Assembly: GCA_028290925.1 (NCBI GenBank)
Contig: JAQGIX010000194.1
Coordinates: 1 to 11,864, forward strand
From: Phenylobacterium sp.
Lineage (GTDB): Bacteria > Pseudomonadota > Alphaproteobacteria > Caulobacterales > Caulobacteraceae
DNA: 11,864 bases
Reading direction: 5' to 3'
Shown here piece after piece: positions 7,353 through 11,864 of this stretch. The stretch's first letter is position 1, and the number at the start of each line of letters is the position of its first letter. Below the pieces are notes generated by a model. The model saw nothing but the letters and a program-made list of their open reading frames with translations. It had not been told where the DNA came from and made no database searches. The translations under genes and the position numbers were made by a program.

Positions 7353-8594
7353 CTAGCGCGCCGGCTCGCTGAGCTGCGCCCCGGCCCGCGAGGCGGGGAC
7401 CCCCGGGATCTCGTGGTCGGCCAAGGGCTGCGTCCAGCGCTTGCGGGCCATGGCGGCCGCGATGAATGGCGCGAGCTCGGCGGCCTTTCTGGCCTCGCGC
7501 GCGGCCGCCTCGGCCTTGAACTCGCCCATCACCTCGGCGGCGAACAGCTCGAGGCTCTCGCAGATGTCCTCGTGCCGGTTGCGGCCGGCCTGCTGCAGGA
7601 AGATCACCTGGTCGACGCCGGCCGCCTGGAAGGCGCGGATATGCTCGCGGATATCGTCGGGCGTGCCGATGCCGTTGGCGTTGCGCTGGCTCATCTTGCG
7701 GGCGGCGATGATCTCCTCGTCGCTCTTCGCCCGCGACTTCTGGAAATCCTCGAACAGGGTCGAGCGGCCCGGGACGGCGTCATGGGCCACCAGGGCGTTC
7801 ACCGCATAGCCGAAGAACTCGAAGCCCTCCTGGCCGCGCCGGATGGCCTCGTCGCGGTCGCGATGCACTGAGAAGTTGGAGACCATGGCCATGTTGGCGT
7901 TCACGCTGTGGCCGAGCGGCACGCAGTCCTCGGAGCGGATGATGCCGTAGTAGATCTCCGCCCAGGTCCTGGCCTCCTCCGGATCGACGAAGGAGAAGGC
8001 CAGCGCGCCCAGGCCGTTGGCGGCGGCGACCTTGATGGTGTCGCGGTTGGTGCAGGCCATCCACATGGGCGGATGCGGCTTCTGCACGGGCTTGGGCACG
8101 ATGTTGCGGCAGGGGAAGGCGAAGCTCTCGCCCTCGTAGCCGGGGTAGGGGCTCATCACCATCATGTTGGCGATCTCGCGGCCGGCCTCCAGCGCCCAGG
8201 CCCGCTTCTCCTTGGCGGGGATCTTGAAGCCGCCCAGCTCCAGCCGGGTCGCGCCCTCGCCGATGCCGAACTCCAGCCGGCCCCTGGAGATGATGTCGAG
8301 CGTGCCGAGCCCCTCGGCGGTGCGGGCCGGGTGGTTGTAGTTGGGGATCACCTGGCGGATGCCGTGGCCGAGGCGGATGTCCCTGGTGAGCGCCGCGCAG
8401 GCCGCCAGGAACACCTCGGGCGCGGAGGAGTGGGAATATTCCTCCAGGAAGTGATGCTCCACCTCCCAGGCGTAGTCGTAGCCGAGGCGGTCGGCGAGCA
8501 CGACCTGATCGAGCGCCTGGTGGAACAGGCGCGCCTCGTCGCCCTCGTTCCAGGGCTTCGGCAGCTGGTGCTCATAGAAGATGCCGAACCGCAT
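7353..8594 (-). CDS. Luciferase-like (LLM class) flavin-dependent oxidoreductase
   Basis: A 413-residue cytoplasmic protein of the bacterial luciferase superfamily, TIM-barrel enzymes that use reduced FMN (or F420 in some groups) and O2. It begins MRFGIFYEHQLP and has the classic VEHHF at about 45-49, HSSAPEVFLAACAALT at 55-70, and the DIISRGRLEFGIGEG block at 100-114 that helps form the flavin site. A further family-like stretch, PHPPMWMACTNRDTIKVAAANG, follows in the middle. The C-terminal ~60 residues are Ala-rich and charged and extend beyond the typical 340-360 length. The start is clear: GGAGG lies eight bases upstream of the ATG on this strand. A six-base-pair inverted repeat (8610-8628) lies just before that ribosome site. 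It is downstream of the DUF2189 gene by 98 bases on the same strand. The substrate is unknown. Confidence 0.9.
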   Translation of the reverse strand: MRFGIFYEHQLPKPWNEGDEARLFHQALDQVVLADRLGYDYAWEVEHHFLEEYSHSSAPEVFLAACAALTRDIRLGHGIRQVIPNYNHPARTAEGLGTLDIISRGRLEFGIGEGATRLELGGFKIPAKEKRAWALEAGREIANMMVMSPYPGYEGESFAFPCRNIVPKPVQKPHPPMWMACTNRDTIKVAAANGLGALAFSFVDPEEARTWAEIYYGIIRSEDCVPLGHSVNANMAMVSNFSVHRDRDEAIRRGQEGFEFFGYAVNALVAHDAVPGRSTLFEDFQKSRAKSDEEIIAARKMSQRNANGIGTPDDIREHIRAFQAAGVDQVIFLQQAGRNRHEDICESLELFAAEVMGEFKAEAAAREARKAAELAPFIAAAMARKRWTQPLADHEIPGVPASRAGAQLSEPAR

Positions 8595-8692
8595 GGCCTG
8601 ATCCTCCCTCCGGCGTCACGCGCGCCGGTTATCGCCGCTCACTCTCGCCCGGCGGCGGGTTTTGGCAAGAGCGGGGGCGGCGATCGAGCGGC

Positions 8693-9565
8693 TCAGGGCT
8701 CGGCGATCGCCTTTCGGTAGAGGTGCCAGGTGGCGTGGCCGAGCACCGGCACGACAAAGATCAGCCCGACCAGGCCGGGCAGGGAGCCCAGGACCAGGCC
8801 GCCGGCCACGATCGCGCCCCACAGCGCCATGGTCCAGGGATTGGCGGCGACGGCGCGCAGCGAGGCGCCCACCGCCGAGCCGATGCCCACGTCGCGGTCG
8901 AGCAGCAGGGGGAAGGACACCACGCTGATCGCCAGGGCGAGGGCTGCGAACAGGAAGCCGACGCCGATGCCGACGATCATCATCGCCCAGCCGGCCGGGG
9001 TCTCGAACACATCGCGCGCGAACCCGCCGAGCGAGACCGGCGGCGCGGGGCCGAGCGTCACGGCGTAGATCGCCCAGGCGGCCGCCAGCCAGGCGAAGAA
9101 CAGCATCAGGAGGATGGCGCCGAGCCCGAGGATCGAGCCGATGGCGGGCGAGCGCAGCACGCTCAGGCCGGCCGCCCAGCTCACCGGCTCGCCGGCTTCG
9201 CGCCGCCGGCTGACCTCATAGAGGCCGATCGCCGCCAGCGGGCCGATCAGGGCGAACCCCGAGGCCAGCGGGAAGACCAGCGGCAGCAGGTTGTAGCTGA
9301 AGGCCAGCCTGGCCAGCACCAGGCCCGCGACCGGATAGATCAGCGCGATGAACAGCACGTCGTCGCGCACGGCGCCGAGGTCAGAAGCTCCCTGGCGCAG
9401 CGCCGTCCACAGATCGGCCGCGGCGATCCGGCGGACCACCGGCGGCGTCCGGGCGACGTGGCGCCGCGCCGGCGTCAGCAAGGCGCTCCTGACGTCCTCA
9501 GCCATCCAGCTGAGCTTCTCCAGCACGAATTCGAAGGGGTTCTCGACGTGGTTTCCGACCGCCAT
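8693..9565 (-). CDS. DUF2189 domain inner-membrane protein
   Basis: A 290-residue membrane protein of unknown function. The soluble N-terminal ~65 residues include VVRRIAAADLWTALRQGASDL, typical of the DUF2189 family. They are followed by about five hydrophobic stretches at roughly 69-88, 93-116, 143-168, 193-219 and 245-275. The pattern LYEVSRRREAGEPVSW after the second helix and FPLLLDRDVGIGSAVGASLRAVAANPW after the fourth are further family features. The ATG at 9565 is chosen over an upstream TTG at 9571 because GGGAGG precedes it by six bases. DUF2189 proteins have no assigned reaction; some are annotated as putative integral membrane proteins near cytochrome oxidase genes, but nothing like that is present here. 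It is divergent from the hydroxyacid dehydrogenase. Confidence 0.88.
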   Translation of the reverse strand: MAVGNHVENPFEFVLEKLSWMAEDVRSALLTPARRHVARTPPVVRRIAAADLWTALRQGASDLGAVRDDVLFIALIYPVAGLVLARLAFSYNLLPLVFPLASGFALIGPLAAIGLYEVSRRREAGEPVSWAAGLSVLRSPAIGSILGLGAILLMLFFAWLAAAWAIYAVTLGPAPPVSLGGFARDVFETPAGWAMMIVGIGVGFLFAALALAISVVSFPLLLDRDVGIGSAVGASLRAVAANPWTMALWGAIVAGGLVLGSLPGLVGLIFVVPVLGHATWHLYRKAIAEP

Positions 9566-9606
9566 GCGCAACCTCCCGGACCGTCAGGTCCAAAGGGGCG
9601 TGGCCT

Positions 9607-9766
9607 TCATGCGACGCGCGGGCCGAAGGGGCTCGTGGCCGCAGACCACCACCCGTAGAAGGCCCGCAGGCTAGCACGCACGAGGTACGATGTCGCCTCG
9701 CCGGCTTGGTCGACGAAGCAGGTTCGTGCTTCAAGGGCCGCGCTGTCCGCCCTCAGGAACTCGAAC

Positions 9767-9768
<2 letters not shown>
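9607..9768 (-). CDS. Candidate small protein gene, 53 residues
   Basis: A reverse-strand frame begins MFEFLRADSAALEARTCF and ends near GWWSAATSPFGPRVA. About 43 of its 53 codons end in G or C, as in real genes of this window, and its make-up (several Phe, two Trp, two Tyr) is not the Arg/Pro/Ala-heavy mix of the shadow frames. It lies 41 bases upstream of the DUF2189 gene on the same strand, so both could share a transcript. Its ATG overlaps head to head with the ATG of the dehydrogenase (shared CATG at 9766-9769), and the ribosome site is weak. I do not recognise the protein, and it may be chance. Confidence 0.3.
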
Positions 9769-10714
<946 letters not shown>

Positions 10715-10726
10715 AGGAGGCGCGCC

Positions 10727-11104
10727 ATGGCCCAGGTGCTCGGCGTCGGTGGCGTGTTCTTCAAGACGGCCGATCCGACGGCGCTCTGCGACTGGTATCG
10801 TCGCGTGCTCGGCTTCGAGATCAGCGACAACAGCTTCGCCAACTGGGCCTATCCGGCCATGGGCTACACCGTCTGGTGCGCCTTCCAGGACGACACCACC
10901 TATTTTGCACCGTCGCCGCAGGGCTTTATGATCAACCTGATCGTCGACGACCTGGACGGCGTGCTGGCCCGCGCCAAGGCCGAGGGCGTCGAGCCGGTCG
11001 GCCAGGACTACGCCGACGACAACGGCTGCTTCGCCTGGCTGATCGATCCGGCGGGGGTCAAGGTGGAGCTCTGGGAACCCCAGACGGCCCAGCCGCCCCC
11101 TTGA
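10727..11104 (+). CDS. VOC / glyoxalase-fold protein
   Basis: A 125-residue protein of the vicinal oxygen chelate superfamily (glyoxalase I, bleomycin resistance, extradiol dioxygenase). It has two beta-alpha-beta-beta-beta halves. The first begins VGGVFFKTADPTALCDWYRRVLGFEI and the second begins FMINLIVDDLDGVLARAKAEGV and ends DPAGVKVELWEP, where the Glu is a usual metal ligand. The first-half ligand His found in many members is not evident (GGVFFKT), so the metal site may be altered, as in other members of this 'GVFF' subgroup. AGGAGG lies six bases before the ATG and begins directly after the upstream TAG, so it is translated from the same message as the dehydrogenase. Its stop codon overlaps the -35 element proposed for the next gene. 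Function is unknown. Confidence 0.88.
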   Translation: MAQVLGVGGVFFKTADPTALCDWYRRVLGFEISDNSFANWAYPAMGYTVWCAFQDDTTYFAPSPQGFMINLIVDDLDGVLARAKAEGVEPVGQDYADDNGCFAWLIDPAGVKVELWEPQTAQPPP

Positions 11105-11130
11105 CTTAAAGACATAAAGATATCTTTATA
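11101..11130 (+). promoter_or_regulatory. Probable sigma-70 promoter of the ArsR-methyltransferase gene
   Basis: TTGACT at 11101-11106 is a near-consensus -35 box, and TTTATA at 11125-11130 with an 18-base spacer is a fair -10 box. They sit in an island of AT-rich DNA in an otherwise very GC-rich window. Transcription would begin about seven bases further on, at or beside the A of the ATG at 11137. Confidence 0.55.
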
Positions 11131-11132
11131 TC
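11111..11132. promoter_or_regulatory. Palindromic operator, SahR-like
   Basis: The core ATAAAGATATCTTTAT (11114-11129) is a perfect 16-base palindrome. It extends to 22 bases with one mismatched pair (GA outside on the left, TC on the right). It overlaps the proposed -10 box and lies five bases before the ArsR-type gene, so autorepression is likely. ArsR-family SahR regulators, which respond to S-adenosylhomocysteine in Proteobacteria, use AT-rich palindromes of this kind (family knowledge); the match here is from memory and not scored. Confidence 0.65.
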
Positions 11133-11136
11133 TCCT

Positions 11137-11864
11137 ATGAAACTCAGGGCGAACCAGGCGGTTGAGGTGCTGCGCGCGGCGGGCGAGCCGACGCGGTTGC
11201 GCATCCTGGCGCTCCTGGCCCGGGAGGAGCTCGCTGTGCTGGAGCTGTGCGGCGTGCTCGACCAGAGCCAGCCGCGGGTGTCGCGCCACCTGAAGCTGCT
11301 GGCCGAGGCCGGGCTGGTGGAGCGGTTCCCGGACGGCGCGTGGGTGTTCTACCGCCTCACCGGCGGCGGCCAGGCGGGCGACCTGGTGCGCGAGGTGCTG
11401 GCGCGCATCGATCCGGCCGACCCGGTGCTGATCCGCGACGCCGAACGGCTGCACGCCGTCTTCGCCGAGCGCGCTTCGGTGGCCTCCGACTATTTCGCCC
11501 GCAACGCCGCACGCTGGGACGAGATCCGCTCGCTCTATATCGCGGAACGCGACGTGGAGGCCGCGATCGTCAGGGCCGCCGGTCCGGGGCGCTTCAGGCG
11601 GCTGGTGGACTTAGGGTCCGGCACGGGCCGGATGCTGACCCTGCTGGGCCCGCGCGCCGAGGCGGCGCTGGGGCTCGACCTGTCCCAGCAGATGCTCAAC
11701 ATCGCCCGCAACCACGTCTCGGAGGCAGGGCTTGCCGGCTGCGAGTTGCGGCACGGCGACATCTTCGGGACCCGCCTGCCGGACGGCGCGGCGGACCTGG
11801 TGATCGTCCACCAGGTGCTGCACTACCTGGCCGATCCGGCCGCCGCCGTGCAGGAGGCCGCCCG
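11137..11864 (+). CDS. ArsR-type HTH fused to SAM-dependent methyltransferase (SahR-like), 3' end missing
   Basis: The frame is open from the ATG at 11137 to the window edge (242 codons). Residues ~8-75 form an ArsR winged helix: LRAAGEPTRLRILALLA, then CGVLDQSQPRVSRHLKLLAEAGLV, and a wing ending GAWVFYRL. The metal-sensing ELCVCDL motif is changed to ELCGVLD, leaving one Cys, so this is probably not an arsenic or metal sensor. From ~155 a class I methyltransferase begins with motif I LVDLGSGTGRML, then GLDLSQQML (acidic ribose-binding loop), a GDI at 207-209, and LVIVHQVLHYLADP. Alphaproteobacterial SahR-type regulators have this fusion and control methionine-cycle genes such as metF and metH, which often follow (family knowledge). 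Those genes would lie beyond the window. No Shine-Dalgarno sequence precedes the ATG. Whether the methyltransferase half is catalytic or just a ligand sensor is open. Confidence 0.88.
   Translation, partial: MKLRANQAVEVLRAAGEPTRLRILALLAREELAVLELCGVLDQSQPRVSRHLKLLAEAGLVERFPDGAWVFYRLTGGGQAGDLVREVLARIDPADPVLIRDAERLHAVFAERASVASDYFARNAARWDEIRSLYIAERDVEAAIVRAAGPGRFRRLVDLGSGTGRMLTLLGPRAEAALGLDLSQQMLNIARNHVSEAGLAGCELRHGDIFGTRLPDGAADLVIVHQVLHYLADPAAAVQEAA

Noticed and set aside
8610..8628. CCGGCG/CGCCGG inverted repeat just before the ribosome site of the flavin oxidoreductase gene
   Set aside because: The stem is only six bases, is all G/C and has no T-run or known riboswitch features, so neither a terminator nor a regulator can be supported.

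Overview
The window is a GC-rich stretch with short gaps, strong codon bias towards G/C and many antisense open frames that are only GC shadows. The gene content and the ArsR-methyltransferase fusion at the right edge suggest an alphaproteobacterium, possibly of the Caulobacter/Phenylobacterium group. That placement is inference from style and families, not from a marker gene. The contents are mostly ordinary chromosomal metabolism and transport. I see no tRNA, rRNA, CRISPR array, insertion sequence or phage gene.

Left part (1-2650). The first ~175 codons of a leftward MFS exporter run off the left edge. Divergent from it is a Tat-exported three-domain multicopper oxidase with all four copper-binding motifs and visibly lower GC than the genes to its right. 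A 117-residue YCII/DGPF-domain protein follows on the same strand.

Middle (2670-7279). A TPR plus SPINDLY-type (GT41) glycosyltransferase is followed by two MFS transporters. The first, of the anion:cation symporter (ACS) type, is interrupted by one in-frame TAG in the loop between its two six-helix halves, so it is a very recent pseudogene, a sequencing error or a recoded gene. The second is AmpG/PAT-like and almost overlaps the end of the first. A hairpin sits between it and the convergent next gene.

Right part (7353-11864). Two leftward genes encode a luciferase-like flavin monooxygenase and a DUF2189 membrane protein, with a possible 53-codon small gene upstream of the latter. Rightward genes then encode a D-2-hydroxyacid dehydrogenase and a VOC/glyoxalase-fold protein, closely spaced as an operon. 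The right edge holds the start of an ArsR-type HTH plus SAM-methyltransferase fusion. It is preceded by a perfect 16-base palindrome that overlaps its predicted -10 element, and its ATG falls where transcription should start. This resembles the S-adenosylhomocysteine-responsive SahR regulators of the methionine cycle and is the best regulatory signal in the window. I do not see a clearly new multi-gene system; the broken transporter, the operator with a likely leaderless start, and the candidate small gene are the items most worth checking.
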